In this document: positions 8,714 to 18,269 of the stretch, piece by piece | How the letters are laid out: every line of letters begins with the position of its first letter | Numbering within the stretch: position 1 is the stretch's first letter | NCBI RefSeq assembly: GCF_017872975.1 | Contig: NZ_JAGGJP010000007.1 | Coordinates: 116,208-180,207 of the forward strand | DNA length: 64,000 bases | Reading direction: 5' to 3' | Source: Rubellimicrobium aerolatum | Lineage (GTDB): Bacteria > Pseudomonadota > Alphaproteobacteria > Rhodobacterales > Rhodobacteraceae | The notes under the pieces: generated by a model | What the model was told of the DNA's origin: nothing | Seen by the model: the letters and a program-made list of their open reading frames with translations, nothing else | The model's database searches: none | Translations under genes and position numbers: made by a program

Positions 8714-9389
8714 CAGCCTCGCCCTCGCGCAGGGCGACTTCCGCCTGACCGCCGACCTCGCCGTGCCCCCCGGCACCTGGGCCGCCCTCCTCGGCCCGTC
8801 GGGCGGCGGCAAGTCCACGCTCCTGTCCGCCATCGCCGGCTTCCTGCCGCCCGCCCAGGGCCGCGTCCTCTGGAACGGCCAGGACCTCGCCCCCCTGCCG
8901 CCCGGCCAGCGCCCCCTCAGCATCCTGTTCCAGGACGGCAACCTGTTCCCGCACCTCACCGCCGTCCAGAACGTCGCCCTCGGCCTTTCCCCCCGCCCCC
9001 GCGCGCCCGACCGCGCCCGCGCGGCCGAGGCGCTGGCCCGCGTCGGCCTCGCGGGCCTCCAGGACCGCCGCCCCGCCCAGCTTTCCGGCGGCCAGCAGGC
9101 CCGCGCCGCGCTGGCCCGCGTCCTCCTCCAGGACCGTCCCCTGGTGCTGATGGACGAGCCCTTCGGCGCCCTCGGCCCGGCGCTCAAATCCGAGATGCTG
9201 GCCCTCGCCCGCGACACCCTGACCGCGCGCGGCGCGACGGTCCTCCTCGTCACCCACGACCCCGCCGACGCCCGCGCCGCCGCCGACTCGGTGATCGTGG
9301 TGGCCGAGGGCCGCGCCCATCCGCCTGCCCCCGCCACCAGCCTCCTCGCCGCCCCGCCCCCGGCGCTGCGCGCCTATCTCGGCCCCTGA
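8700..9389 (+). CDS. thiQ: Thiamine ABC transporter, ATP-binding protein
   Basis: A 229-residue ABC ATPase that powers thiamine import. It shows Walker A GPSGGGKST (residues 32-40), a Q-loop at SILFQDGNLFPHLT, the signature LSGGQQARAALAR, Walker B LVLMDEPFGALG and the H-loop VTHDPADA. It overlaps thiP by 14 nt and is the last gene of the riboswitch-controlled operon. The length is normal for ThiQ, which lacks the C-terminal regulatory domain of MalK-type ATPases. Confidence 0.95.
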   Translation: MLRLDSLALAQGDFRLTADLAVPPGTWAALLGPSGGGKSTLLSAIAGFLPPAQGRVLWNGQDLAPLPPGQRPLSILFQDGNLFPHLTAVQNVALGLSPRPRAPDRARAAEALARVGLAGLQDRRPAQLSGGQQARAALARVLLQDRPLVLMDEPFGALGPALKSEMLALARDTLTARGATVLLVTHDPADARAAADSVIVVAEGRAHPPAPATSLLAAPPPALRAYLGP

Positions 9390-9434
9390 CCCCTTCCTTT
9401 GGTCCCAAATATCCCGGGGGGAGCGCGCCAGCGC

Positions 9435-9497
9435 GGGGGGCAGCGCCCCCCTCCGCCCCCAACGGAAAGGGGGCGCCCGGTCCCCCGGACGCCCCCC
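9435..9497. terminator. Convergent terminator region between thiQ and petC
   Basis: Two strong GC hairpins lie between convergent genes. The first has arms 9435-9441 and 9445-9451 (GGGGGGC/GCCCCCC, loop AGC). The second has arms 9469-9475 and 9490-9496 (GGGGGCG/CGCCCCC) with an inner CCGG pair. There is no clear T-run, which is common in this GC range. Confidence 0.55.
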
Positions 9498-9518
9498 GAA
9501 CTCGCGCGACCCGAAAGG

Positions 9519-10391
9519 TCAGACCCCGTGCTGGTCCTTGCCGATCGGCCGCCCGCCCGCCTTGACCGGCGCCCAGACGCGCTTGTTGGTCAGGTAGAGC
9601 AGCACCGCCAGCACCGCGAGGAACAGCACCCCGGTCAGCCCGGCCTGCTTGCGCGCGTTCAGGTGCGGCTCGGCGGCCCACATCAGGAAGGCCGACACGT
9701 CGTGCGACATCGCCTCGACCGTCGCGGGCGACCCGTCCGCGAACTCCACCTGGTCGTCCGACAGCGGCGGCGGCATGGCGATCCACGAGCCCGGCACCGT
9801 GTGGTGGCCTTCCTCGTCCACGCACTCCTCCGGGAAGCCGCCCGCGGCGAAGGCGACGTTGTAGTAGCCCTCGAAGTCCTCCGGCGCGCAGGCCGGCGGC
9901 TCCTCGTAGCCCGCCAGCAGCGAGGTGATGTATTCCGGCCCGCCCATCCCGTTGAACAGTTGCGACAGCCCGGTGCCGTAGGGCCCGTGGAAGCCCGCCC
10001 GCGCCTTGGCCATCAGGCTCAGGTCGGGGGCGTTGGCCAGCGACGACTGCGGGAAGCGGTCGGCCGGCGTCGCCGGGCGGAAGTCCCCCTCGCCGTCGGC
10101 GAGCGTCTCGTCGAAGACCTCGTATTGCTCGGCGTAGGCGCGCATCTGGTCCTCGGGCAGCTCGGGGCCGCCCGGCTGCGAGAGGTTGCGGAAGGCCACG
10201 AAGCTGAGGCCGTGGCACGAGGCGCAGACCTCGGTGTAGACCTGCAACCCCCGCTGGACCTGGAGCGTGTCGAAGGAGCCGAAGGGCCCCTCGTGGGGGA
10301 AGGCGTAGTCGGTGATCTCCCCTTCCCCGGCCGCGAAGGCGGCCGGAGCGGAAAGGGCGATGGCGGCCCCGAGGGCGAGCGTTCTAAGCAT
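9519..10391 (-). CDS. petC: Cytochrome c1 of the bc1 complex
   Basis: A 290-residue membrane-anchored cytochrome c1, which takes electrons from the Rieske centre and passes them to cytochrome c. It has a signal peptide ([20 protein letters not shown]), the heme-binding CASCHGL about 25 residues into the mature part, the axial-Met region, and a C-terminal anchor ([20 protein letters not shown]). The start at 10391 has GAGGA 8 nt upstream. An alternative ATG at 10406 would overlap the petB stop by one base and add five residues (MRTPV). It is the last gene of petABC. Confidence 0.96.
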   Translation of the reverse strand: MLRTLALGAAIALSAPAAFAAGEGEITDYAFPHEGPFGSFDTLQVQRGLQVYTEVCASCHGLSFVAFRNLSQPGGPELPEDQMRAYAEQYEVFDETLADGEGDFRPATPADRFPQSSLANAPDLSLMAKARAGFHGPYGTGLSQLFNGMGGPEYITSLLAGYEEPPACAPEDFEGYYNVAFAAGGFPEECVDEEGHHTVPGSWIAMPPPLSDDQVEFADGSPATVEAMSHDVSAFLMWAAEPHLNARKQAGLTGVLFLAVLAVLLYLTNKRVWAPVKAGGRPIGKDQHGV

Positions 10392-10405
10392 CACAGGTGT
10401 CCTCA

Positions 10406-11752
10406 TCACTCGGCGGGGCTGCCGGCGAACTGCTTGGTGCCCCCGGTCTGGGGGTCGTAGTGGGCCGCGAAGTCGGCGGCGATCGACACGGGCGGCGCGA
10501 CCGGCTTCTCGATGACGCCCAAAAGCGGCAGGATCACCAGGAAGTAGGCGAACCAGTAGGTCGCCCCCAGCAGCGCGATGTAGGGGTAGATCCCCTCGGC
10601 CGGCATGGCGCCGACCCAGCCCAGCACCACGAAGTCGATCAGCAGCAGCGCGAACCACCACTTGAACATCGGGCGATACCGGCCCGACCGCACCATGGAG
10701 GTGTCGAGCCAGGGCGCCAGCGCCATGACGATGATCGCGCCGAACATGGCGAGCACGCCGAAGAACTTGGCGTCCACGATGCCGAAGGTGATCCAGTCCA
10801 CGGCCATCACCACCCACACGTCGCCGGTGAAGGCGCGCAGGATCGCGTAGAAGGGCAGGAAGTACCATTCCGGCACGATGTGCGCGGGCGTCGCCAGCGG
10901 GTTCGCCGGGATGTAGTTGTCCGGGTGGCCCAGGTAGTTGGGCATGAAGCCCACGATCGCGAAGAACACCGCCATGACCAGGGCCAGGGCGTAGAAGTCC
11001 TTCAGGATGAAGTAGGGCCAGAACGGCACGGTGTCGGCCTTGGCCTCCGCCACCGACGACCGCCGGACCTCGACGCCCGTCGGGTTGTTGTTGCCCGTGG
11101 TGTGGAAGGCCCAGACGTGGACGAAGGTCAGCCCCAGCAGCACGAAGGGCAGCAGGAAGTGCAGCGAGAAGAAGCGGTTCAGCGCCGGCTGGCCCACCGC
11201 GCCCGCGCCCAGCAGCCAGGTCTGGATCGACTCGCCCACGAAGGGGATCGCGCCGAACAGGCCGGTGATGACGGACGTCCCGTGGAACGACATCTGCCCC
11301 CAGGGCAGCACGTAGCCCATGAAGGCGATGCCCATCATCAGCACGAACATCAGGATGCCGATGATGTAGGTGATCTCGCGCGGGGTCTTGTAGCTGCCGT
11401 AATACAGATTGCGGAAGATGTGCGCGTAGACCGCCACGAACATCAGGCTCGCGCCGTTGGCGTGGACGTAGCGCAGCATGTGGCCGCCGTTCACGTCGCG
11501 CATGATGTGCTCGACCGACGCGAAGGCCATGTCCACATGCGGCGTGTAGTGCATCGCCAGCACCACGCCCGTCGCGATCTGGCTGATGAGCGCGAACATG
11601 AGGACGATGCCCCAGATCCACATCCAGTTCAGGTTGCGCGGCGTGCGGATCATCAGCGTCCCGTAGAGGAGCGAGAGGATCGGCAGCCGCCGCTCGACCC
11701 ACTTCTCGCCGCGGGTCTTTGGCACGTAGTCGTCGTGGAGGACTCCGGACAT
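10406..11752 (-). CDS. petB: Cytochrome b of the bc1 complex
   Basis: A 448-residue membrane protein carrying hemes bL and bH and both quinone sites. It is the full-length fused form (not split into b6 and subunit IV). Visible marks are the heme-ligand histidines in [20 protein letters not shown] and [20 protein letters not shown], the Qo-site [12 protein letters not shown] motif, and eight hydrophobic helices. GAGGAG precedes the ATG by 7 nt, only 11 bp after the petA stop. The length is typical of the alphaproteobacterial fbcB product. Confidence 0.97.
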   Translation of the reverse strand: MSGVLHDDYVPKTRGEKWVERRLPILSLLYGTLMIRTPRNLNWMWIWGIVLMFALISQIATGVVLAMHYTPHVDMAFASVEHIMRDVNGGHMLRYVHANGASLMFVAVYAHIFRNLYYGSYKTPREITYIIGILMFVLMMGIAFMGYVLPWGQMSFHGTSVITGLFGAIPFVGESIQTWLLGAGAVGQPALNRFFSLHFLLPFVLLGLTFVHVWAFHTTGNNNPTGVEVRRSSVAEAKADTVPFWPYFILKDFYALALVMAVFFAIVGFMPNYLGHPDNYIPANPLATPAHIVPEWYFLPFYAILRAFTGDVWVVMAVDWITFGIVDAKFFGVLAMFGAIIVMALAPWLDTSMVRSGRYRPMFKWWFALLLIDFVVLGWVGAMPAEGIYPYIALLGATYWFAYFLVILPLLGVIEKPVAPPVSIAADFAAHYDPQTGGTKQFAGSPAE

Positions 11753-11763
11753 GGGCAGGCTCC

Positions 11764-12348
11764 TCAGCCGAGCTGGATGGTGGACGCGTCCACGAAGGTC
11801 GCGACGGGGACGGGCAGGTTGCGGGGCGCGGGCCCCCGGCGGATGCGGCCCGACGTGTCGTAGTGCGACCCGTGGCAGGGGCAGAACCAGCCGCCGAAGT
11901 CGCCGGAATCGCCCAGCGGCACGCAGCCCAGGTGGGTGCAGACGCCCATCTGCACCAGCCAGGTGCCCTCGGGCAGGTCGGACCCTTCCGGGTTCGCCAG
12001 CGCGCGGTTCTCGTCGGTGGCGGGGGATTCGGCGTTCGACAGGTTGGCGTTGTTCGCCTGCGGGTCCACCAGCTCCTCAAGGGGAACCTCGCGGGCCGCC
12101 GCGATCTCCTCCTCGGTGCGGGCGCGGATGAAGACGGGCTTCCCCTGCCACAGCACGGTGAGCTGGGTGCCCGGCGCGACGCCGGCCACGTCCACGCGGA
12201 TCGAGGCCAGCGCCTGCACGTCCGCCGTGGGGTTCATCTGGTTGACGAGGGGCCAGACCGCCGCGCCCGCCACCACGGCGCCGGCGCCGGCCGTCGCGTA
12301 GTAGATGAAGTCGCGGCGGGTGCCCTGGGGTGCTTCGGTGTGCGACAA
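11764..12348 (-). CDS. petA: Rieske iron-sulfur protein of the bc1 complex (TTG start)
   Basis: A 194-residue Rieske protein. The Tat signal [20 protein letters not shown] spans residues 9-28 and is retained as the membrane anchor. The [2Fe-2S] ligands lie in CTHLGC and CPCHGSH. The start is inferred as TTG at 12348. It has GAGAGG 5 nt upstream, and the resulting [14 protein letters not shown] matches the known Rhodobacter N-terminus (MSH-x-E...GTRRDF). No ATG is available nearby; a longer product would begin with unrelated Arg/Pro-rich residues. This is the first gene of petABC; the long 5' gap should contain the promoter, but I cannot place it with confidence. Confidence 0.95.
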   Translation of the reverse strand: MSHTEAPQGTRRDFIYYATAGAGAVVAGAAVWPLVNQMNPTADVQALASIRVDVAGVAPGTQLTVLWQGKPVFIRARTEEEIAAAREVPLEELVDPQANNANLSNAESPATDENRALANPEGSDLPEGTWLVQMGVCTHLGCVPLGDSGDFGGWFCPCHGSHYDTSGRIRRGPAPRNLPVPVATFVDASTIQLG

Positions 12349-12748
12349 GGAGACCTCTCTCGGGGTAGGGGCGGGCGGGCCGTCCATGGGTGGAGGGACG
12401 CGCGCAGGCAGGCCCGTCCCATCATGCGAAGGCTCTTTAGCACCAAAATCGCAAGGGTCCAGCGGACAGTTCGGCGCAGGGTCAAGGCGTTGGACACGAA
12501 TGGGGGAGCCGCGTCCGCCGGGCGGCCCCGCCCCCGCGCCAGCCGGGCATCCCCGCCCCCGATTCCCGGCCGCCCCTCCCGCCCCCCGGCTGCGGCGCGA
12601 GGACGCAGCCCGGCCCCGCCTTCGGGAAACCCCAATGGGGCAGGGCTCCCGCGGCCCCCGCCCCGCCCCGGCGCTGTGGCCCCCGTGCCACAACCCCCGC
12701 GGGCGCATCCTTGCCGCAGAGCGGCGATTCGCCTATCTTGCCCGTGCC

Positions 12749-13405
12749 ATGACCCACGCTCGCCTCCTCGCGCCGCTCGCCCTCCTGCTCGCCACCCCCG
12801 CCCTCGCGGAAGTGGAGCTGAGCTTCTACGGCGGCTGGCAGTCCGCCCCCCATTCCGGGGTCACGATCGACGGCGGCCCCGCCGGCGTGGACGACGACTT
12901 CACGGCGGGGTGGGAAGGGCGGTCCTTCGAGGCCCCGATCCACGCCGGCCTCCGCGCGACCTGGTGGACCGACGCCGACATCGGCTTCGGCCTCGACGTG
13001 AACCACGTCAAGGCCTACGCCGACGACGGGACGCTGGCGGAATCCGGCCTTGAGCATTTCGAGTTCAGCGACGGCCTCAACGTCGCGACCGTGAACGGCT
13101 ACCGCCGCTGGCCCGGGGCCTTCGGCCGGCTGACGCCCTATGTCGGTGGCGGGATCGGCGTGGCCGTCCCCCACGTGGAGGTCGAGGACGACGACACCGG
13201 CGCGCGGACCTGGGGCTACCAGCTCACCGGCCCCGCCGTCGCCTGGATCGCCGGCGCGACGCTCCCCCTCACCGACCGCTGGGCGGTGTTCGGCGAATAC
13301 AAGGGCACGTATTCCCAGAACGAGGCCGACCTCGACGACGGCGGCACGCTGTCCACCGACATCGTGACCAACGCCTTGAACGTGGGCGTCAGCTTCAGCT
13401 TCTGA
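12749..13405 (+). CDS. Outer-membrane beta-barrel protein (LpxQ/lipid A oxidase-like)
   Basis: A 218-residue protein with a clear signal peptide (MTHARLLAPLALLLATPALA) and alternating aromatic/polar beta strands ending in NALNVGVSFSF, with the terminal aromatic residue expected for barrel assembly by BAM. Glycine-rich turns such as YVGGGIGVAVPH are typical of eight-stranded barrels. Rhodobacterales proteins beginning EVELSFYGGWQSAPHS are often labelled lipid A oxidase by similarity to Rhizobium LpxQ; I recall that pattern but cannot confirm the activity here. It stands alone, divergent from petABC and convergent with the acyltransferase. Confidence 0.8.
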   Translation: MTHARLLAPLALLLATPALAEVELSFYGGWQSAPHSGVTIDGGPAGVDDDFTAGWEGRSFEAPIHAGLRATWWTDADIGFGLDVNHVKAYADDGTLAESGLEHFEFSDGLNVATVNGYRRWPGAFGRLTPYVGGGIGVAVPHVEVEDDDTGARTWGYQLTGPAVAWIAGATLPLTDRWAVFGEYKGTYSQNEADLDDGGTLSTDIVTNALNVGVSFSF

Positions 13406-13433
13406 CGGGCGGGCGACGGCCCGGCCTGCCCGT
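13405..13433. terminator. Probable terminator hairpin after the barrel gene
   Basis: Arms ACGGGCGGGC (13405-13414) and GCCTGCCCGT (13424-13433) pair at 9 of 10 positions, and the hairpin is followed by a short TT. It starts at the stop codon and lies between convergent genes. Confidence 0.4.
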
Positions 13434-13499
13434 TCCCCCGGCGGCCCGACCCCGACTGGACCCCGGCCGCGCCTCGGCGTCCCCGGCCCGCCGAGGCCT

Positions 13500-14555
13500 T
13501 CAGGCGGCCACCGCCCGCCGGCGTGCGCCCATCCGGCCGATCGGCTTCTCGAAGGCGAGGTGCGTGGCCAAGGCGGCGACCACCGACAGCGCAAGCGCCG
13601 CCGCGAGGAACCCGGCCTCGCTCGTCCACGTCCCCAGCCACGCCCTCGGCCAGACGGCCCGCAGCAGGCCGATCACGAAGAAGTGGCAGATATAAAGCGA
13701 ATACGACGCATCCCCCAGCAGCCGGAGCGCCGGAACCGTCGGGATTCGCCCCTGCCGATCAAGCAGCAGCAGGCCCCCGACCACCGCCATCGCCGGCAGC
13801 CCCGCCAGCAGCCAGCGCAGGTCGCGCAGCAGCACCCCGGACGTGGCCTCTCCGGGCACCAGGACGAGTCCCGCCACCCCGACGCCCAGCAGGGCCAGCG
13901 CGGCCGCCAGCCCGCCGGGCGACCGGCGCGACGGCGGCAGGTCGTGCCACAGCCGCCCGAGGATCAGGCCGAACACGAACTCGATCAGGATCGGCGCGGT
14001 CCACGAGGAGAGCGTCTGGTTCTCCGGCCGCAGCGCGATCCCGACCAGCACGAGGCCGAGGATCAGCCCCCCGACCCCGACCGCCCGCGCCCGGGGCGCA
14101 AGGGGCAGCAGCAGCGCGAACAGCACGTAGAACTGCGCCTCGGCGTTCAGGGTCCAGCCCACCGGCAGCAGCGGAAAGGCCGAGAAGGCGACCGGGTGAT
14201 CGACCGGGATGAACAGCAGCGAGGCGATGACGTGGCCCGGCTCGATCCGGGTCGTCGCCAGCAGGCTCGGCGCCACCAGCGCCACGGCCAGCATCGCCAG
14301 CGTGGCGGCGTGATAGAGCGGCGCGACCCGCGTCATCCGGCGCAGCAGGAACGCCCCGCGCGAAGCGTTCGACCGCTCCGTCACGTGCAGGATGATGAAC
14401 CCGCTGATGACGAAGAACAGATCGACCCCCCGCGACCCGGCGTGCCAGGTCTCGAACAGGGTGGAATGCAGGTCCTTCGAGAGCGACTGCGTGCCATGGT
14501 AAAGCACCACCAGCGCCGCCGCCAGGAACCGCAGGTATTGGATCGACTGGATCAC
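13500..14555 (-). CDS. Membrane acyltransferase, family 3 (OafA/YrhL type)
   Basis: A 351-residue integral membrane protein of the acyltransferase-3 family, which O-acetylates or otherwise acylates surface polysaccharides, lipids or small molecules. The family marks are the N-terminal IQYLRFLAAALVVLYHG with the catalytic-type histidine, the loop GSRGVDLFFVISGFII, the RRMTRVAPLYHAAT segment, and about ten membrane helices ending in a short Arg tail. The ATG lies at the end of the open frame. It is transcribed away from the following hypothetical gene. No partner identifies the acceptor. Confidence 0.9.
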   Translation of the reverse strand: MIQSIQYLRFLAAALVVLYHGTQSLSKDLHSTLFETWHAGSRGVDLFFVISGFIILHVTERSNASRGAFLLRRMTRVAPLYHAATLAMLAVALVAPSLLATTRIEPGHVIASLLFIPVDHPVAFSAFPLLPVGWTLNAEAQFYVLFALLLPLAPRARAVGVGGLILGLVLVGIALRPENQTLSSWTAPILIEFVFGLILGRLWHDLPPSRRSPGGLAAALALLGVGVAGLVLVPGEATSGVLLRDLRWLLAGLPAMAVVGGLLLLDRQGRIPTVPALRLLGDASYSLYICHFFVIGLLRAVWPRAWLGTWTSEAGFLAAALALSVVAALATHLAFEKPIGRMGARRRAVAA

Positions 14556-14922
14556 CCGGCACCCTCATTCGCACGCGCAGCATAACCGAAGGCAGCGGCG
14601 GGGACGAGTCAACGTGGCGGCCCCGAAGAAGCAGGGTTCCGGCAAGGACGCGCCCGCCCGACGCCCCGCGCGCGCCTCATCCGTCGCGCGACGGGGTGTG
14701 AACCCGGGGCCGTTCGGCCCCGGACCCACGCCCCCCACGGAACGGCCCCCACTCGCCCGTCCCCCTGATTCGCCTTGCCCCCGCACAACCGCCGGGGGCG
14801 TTGCGCGAGGCGTCCACGCAACGCCCGTTGCTGTCAGGCCCCGTTAACCTCCCTCCGGCATCCTCCTCGCAACGGCCCCCATCAGGCCCCCCGCCACGCA
14901 ACAGACCCCGGAGATCCGACCC
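14556..14922. other. Divergent intergenic region with a GC hairpin and CGCAAC repeats
   Basis: I see no gene here. It holds a perfect hairpin CCGGGGCC-GTTC-GGCCCCGG (14704-14723). It also holds a cluster of CGCAAC/GTTGCG motifs: GTTGCG at 14800-14805, CGCAAC at 14817-14822, CGTTGC at 14826-14831, and two more CGCAAC copies between about 14870 and 14905. GTTAACC lies between them. The cluster ends just before the gene at 14923, so these may be regulator sites. Confidence 0.4.
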
Positions 14923-15405
14923 ATGCCGCTCGACCACGCCCAGCCCTACACCGCCGAGGACCTCGCCCTCCTCGACGCGCCGCTCCCGTCGCCGCACCGC
15001 CCCGACCGGCTGGCCGAGATCCTGCGCGGCCGCCCCGAGGCCCCCTTCGGCCAGCGCCGCATCGCCGACCCGCGCGAGGAGGCCCGGATCGCCCGCTCCT
15101 TCATCCAGCGCCAGGTCTGGGAGGAGGCCGGCTACCACTTCCCCGACCACCCCGAGCGCCCCCGCGTCCCCTGGTTCATGCGCCACCGCTACCCGGAATG
15201 GGCAGCCGAGGACGACGCACGGGCGGAAGCGGACGCGCGGGCGCTGGCCGAGTCGCAGGCGGAGCCCGCCCCCGACGCGGAGCCCACCCGCGCGGACGCG
15301 GCGCCGGACGCCCCGGCCAAAGCCGAAGCGGAGGTGCCTGCCCAGACTGACATGGACGCGACGACCCGCGCCACGGCTTCCGTCGGGTCCTCGGCCCTCG
15401 CGCCG
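14923..15405 (+). CDS. Conserved-looking hypothetical protein without a normal stop
   Basis: I do not recognise a domain. The first ~95 residues look like a real protein: MPLDHAQPYTAEDLALLD, then ARIARSFIQRQVWEEAGYHF and PRVPWFMRHRYPEW. They are followed by an Ala/Glu/Asp/Pro-rich tail. The reading frame has no stop before 17536-17538, so formally it continues antisense through all of mtaB and most of dapF. The end given here is simply the boundary with the mtaB stop. An alternative frame stops at 15350 (after CCAGACTGA), so a one-base shift would give a protein of about 142 residues. The true end is uncertain. Confidence 0.55.
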
Positions 15406-16659
15406 TCAGGCCGCGAGCCGTCCCCCGTCCACGCCCCGGATCACCGCCTCGACCAGCGCCCCCACGGGCCGCTCCTCGGCGAAGCTCACCTCGGCGAACT
15501 GCTCGGTGCGCCCCATCGTGGCGCTTTCCATCAGGACGAGGTGACGCCGCCCCACCTGGGCGTCGAGATGCCGCCGCGTCGCCGCCTCGCCGGCCGCGCG
15601 CAGCCGGGCCGCCCGCTCGCGGATCACCGGGCCGGGGACGGCCGGCATCTTGGCGGCGGGCGTGCCCTTGCGGGGGCTGAACGGGAACACATGGAGCCAG
15701 GTCAGCCCGCAGTCCTCGACCAGCCGGAGGGAGCCGTCGAACATATCGTCCGTCTCGGTCGGGAAGCCCGCGATCAGGTCGGCCCCGAAGGTCACGTCCG
15801 GCCGCAGCCGCCGCGCCTCCTCGCAGAACCGCACCGCGTCGTCGCGCCCGTGCCGCCGCTTCATGCGCTTGAGCGTCAGGTCGTGCCCGGCCTGAAGGCT
15901 CAGGTGCAGGTGCGGCATGAGCCGGGGCTCGGTCGCCAGCGCCTCCATGAGCCGGGGGTCGGCCTCGATGGAATCGATGGACGAGATCCGCAGCCGCGCG
16001 AGGCCGGGGACCATCCGCAGCACCTGCCCCACGAGGTCGCCCAGCCGGGGCGTCCCCGGCAGGTCCGCGCCCCAGGAGGTGAGGTCCACCCCCGTCAGCA
16101 CGACTTCAAGGAAGCCCCGGTCCACCAGCCGCGCGATCTGGTCCACGACCACGCCGGCGGGGACGGACCGCGAATTGCCGCGCCCGAAGGGGATGATGCA
16201 GAAGGTGCAGCGGTGGTCGCAGCCGTTCTGGACCTGCACATAGGCCCGCGCCCGCGTCCCGAACCCGTCGATGAGGTGCGAGGCCGTCTCCCTCACCGAC
16301 ATGATGTCGTCCACGAGCACCCGCTCCGTCTCGCCGACGAAGTCGGGCGCGAGCCGGGTCCAGGCCCCCGGGTCCATCTTCTCGGCGTTGCCGAGGACGA
16401 GGGACACCTCGGGCATGGCCGCGAAGGTCTCGGGCTCCACCTGCGCGGCGCAGCCCGTGACGACGACGCGCGCGCCGGGGTTCTCGCGGGCGAGGCGGCG
16501 GATCTCCTGCTTGGCCTTCCGCACGGCCTCGGCGGTGACGGCGCAGGTGTTCACGACGACCGCATCGCCCACGCCCGCCTTGGCGGCGAGCGTCTTCATC
16601 GCCTCGGTTTCCCAGGCGTTGAGCCGGCAGCCCAGCGTGGCGAAGATCGGCGCGCTCAT
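15406..16659 (-). CDS. mtaB: tRNA t6A37 methylthiotransferase
   Basis: A 417-residue radical-SAM enzyme that adds a methylthio group to N6-threonylcarbamoyl-adenosine 37 of ANN-decoding tRNAs. It binds two [4Fe-4S] clusters. The N-terminal domain carries cysteines in TLGCRLN, VNTCAV and TGCAAQ, and the radical-SAM motif is CDHRCTFC (about residues 145-152). A short TRAM-like tail ends the protein. Start and stop overlap dapF by 4 nt (ATGA). Lysine tRNA, a t6A/ms2t6A substrate, is encoded as two genes just upstream of dapF. Confidence 0.95.
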   Translation of the reverse strand: MSAPIFATLGCRLNAWETEAMKTLAAKAGVGDAVVVNTCAVTAEAVRKAKQEIRRLARENPGARVVVTGCAAQVEPETFAAMPEVSLVLGNAEKMDPGAWTRLAPDFVGETERVLVDDIMSVRETASHLIDGFGTRARAYVQVQNGCDHRCTFCIIPFGRGNSRSVPAGVVVDQIARLVDRGFLEVVLTGVDLTSWGADLPGTPRLGDLVGQVLRMVPGLARLRISSIDSIEADPRLMEALATEPRLMPHLHLSLQAGHDLTLKRMKRRHGRDDAVRFCEEARRLRPDVTFGADLIAGFPTETDDMFDGSLRLVEDCGLTWLHVFPFSPRKGTPAAKMPAVPGPVIRERAARLRAAGEAATRRHLDAQVGRRHLVLMESATMGRTEQFAEVSFAEERPVGALVEAVIRGVDGGRLAA

Positions 16660-17492
16660 GCGAGCGCCCCCAGGAACGCGGGCGAGAGCACCCCGGAGAA
16701 CACGTGCGCCGTGGGCCCGGTCATCCAGACCCCGTCCTCGCCCCAGCGGACGCGCAACTCCCCGCCGTCCAGCACCACGGTCACGTCCCGGTCGGCCAGC
16801 CCCCTGCGGGCCGCCGCCACCGCGACCGCGCAGGACGACGAGCCCGAGGCCAGGGTATATCCCGCCCCCCGCTCCCAGACCCGCATCCGCAGGCGGTCGC
16901 GGGCCAGCACCTGCACGACCTGCACGTTGGTCCGCTGCGGGAACAGCGGATGCGTCTCGTGCGCCGGCCCGAAGGCGAGGAGGTCCACCGCCTCGGCGTC
17001 CGGCACGAAGAAGGTGCAATGCGGGTTCCCCATGGAGGTCGCCACCGGCCGCCCCTCGATGGGCAGCGCCAGCGTGTCCACCGCGTCCGCCAGCGGGATC
17101 TCGTCCCACCGCAGCCGCGGCGGCCCCATGTTGACGGCCGTCCGCCCGCCGCCCTCGTCCCGCGCCGCCAGCACCCCCCGCTCGGTCGCCAAGGTCAGCG
17201 CCGTGCGCCCGGTCCGCTCCATCTCCGCCCGCGCCACGCAGCGGGTGGCGTTGCCGCAGGTGGACGATTCGGAGCCGTCGGCGTTCCAGAACCGCAGGGA
17301 CAGGTCGGCCCGGTCCGAGGCCTCGATGAGCGCGAGCTGGTCGAAGCCCACGCCCCGGTGCCGGTCCCCCAGGGCGCGGGCGAGCGCGGGCGTCACCTCC
17401 ACCGGCATGGAGCGCCCGTCTATCACCACGAAGTCGTTGCCGAGCCCGTGCATCTTGGCGAAGGGCAGGCCTGTGTCCATCATGTCACGCAT
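16656..17492 (-). CDS. dapF: Diaminopimelate epimerase
   Basis: A 278-residue enzyme interconverting LL- and meso-diaminopimelate for lysine and peptidoglycan synthesis. It carries the N-terminal [13 protein letters not shown], the first catalytic-cysteine motif [16 protein letters not shown], a substrate loop MGNPHCTFF, and the second-site motif [16 protein letters not shown]. In the classical family the second motif reads ACGxGAC and its first cysteine is catalytic; here that position is serine. The start is uncertain: ATG at 17492 is used, GTG at 17501 is also in frame, and ATG at 17480-17483 (MMDTGLPF) fits homologs equally well. It is coupled to mtaB. Confidence 0.93.
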   Translation of the reverse strand: MRDMMDTGLPFAKMHGLGNDFVVIDGRSMPVEVTPALARALGDRHRGVGFDQLALIEASDRADLSLRFWNADGSESSTCGNATRCVARAEMERTGRTALTLATERGVLAARDEGGGRTAVNMGPPRLRWDEIPLADAVDTLALPIEGRPVATSMGNPHCTFFVPDAEAVDLLAFGPAHETHPLFPQRTNVQVVQVLARDRLRMRVWERGAGYTLASGSSSCAVAVAAARRGLADRDVTVVLDGGELRVRWGEDGVWMTGPTAHVFSGVLSPAFLGALA

Positions 17493-17572
17493 CCCGCTCA
17501 CTTACTCTCGATGCGCCGCCCTTTCCAGAGGCCCTTGACCCCGCCGCCCCGGGGCCATATGTCGCCCGGCGT

Positions 17573-17648
17573 GGGCCGTTAGCTCAGTTGGTAGAGCAAC
17601 TGACTCTTAATCAGTTTGTCGTAGGTTCGATCCCTACACGGCTCACCA
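17573..17648 (+). tRNA. tRNA-Lys (CTT)
   Basis: A full cloverleaf: acceptor GGGCCGT/ACGGCTC, D-arm AGCTCAGTTGGTAGAGC, anticodon loop ACTCTTAATC with CTT, T-arm GTAGGTTCGATCCCTAC, and an encoded CCA. It reads lysine AAG codons. Confidence 0.97.
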
Positions 17649-17727
17649 CCCACTCCTCCTTCTACCAACTGCTCCGCAACTATCGGGTTGACGCTCCCGC
17701 CGTCTCCGCCTAGGTCCGGCCCCGGGC

Positions 17728-17803
17728 GGGCCGTTAGCTCAGTTGGTAGAGCAACTGACTTTTAATCAGTTGGTCGCAGGTTCGAATCCTGCACGGCTCA
17801 CCA
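17728..17803 (+). tRNA. tRNA-Lys (TTT)
   Basis: The acceptor and D-arm are identical to the previous tRNA, but the anticodon is TTT (ACTTTTAATC), with T-arm GCAGGTTCGAATCCTGC and an encoded CCA. It reads lysine AAA/AAG codons. The two genes are 79 bp apart and probably arose by duplication. Confidence 0.97.
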
Positions 17804-18269
17804 TCCGGCCTCCGGGCTCGGTCGTTGCACCCCACCGTGTCAGGCCGGCCATGGGCTCGGGCAAACCCATGGGGAGCGCGCACGCGGAGGGCTGTCGCCG
17901 CGATCCCCTCGGTCTTCCCGGAGGTATTCAAACCCCGGTGGAAGCCTGCTAGGAGGCTTGGCCTGCCGGTCGTTCGGGGCAGGACTGCGAAGCGAGGGGG
18001 AGTCGGCTTGGTTGAATGGAGGCCGTGCAAGGCCAGCACCCGGCCGCCGCGTCCGGGCCGTCATCAGGGCCCTCATTGCGGAAGCGGGACGGCGCCGGAC
18101 GGACGGAGGACGGATCGGTCCGCCCGCCCGAAGGCCGTCGTGTCCGGGACGACCATGACGTAGCGCAGATCGCGGCGATCCAGCCGGGTCGAGGCGGATG
18201 GCCCGCGCCTCGACCCGTTTCCATGTCCCAAGGGCTCATCAACGACGCACGGCAAGGAGAACCGCCGAG
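17804..18269. other. Gene-poor stretch downstream of tRNA-Lys
   Basis: About 470 bp with no convincing gene, integrase or repeated tRNA 3' end. It carries the Shine-Dalgarno AAGGAGA (18254-18260) of the sulfotransferase gene. Open frames here are short and Arg/Pro-rich, as expected by chance at this GC content. Confidence 0.5.

Noticed and set aside
12349..12748. A specific promoter for petABC (TTGACC at 12485-12480, minus strand)
   Set aside because: The hexamer is good but no acceptable -10 lies at 16-18 nt; I could not choose between alternatives.
17573..17803. tRNA-Lys genes as an attachment site of an integrated element
   Set aside because: No integrase and no second copy of a tRNA 3' end were seen downstream within the window.
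17734..18039. Minus-strand frame ending RIRTCDQLIKSQLLYQLS
   Set aside because: This peptide is the antisense translation of a tRNA-Lys gene, a well-known annotation artefact.
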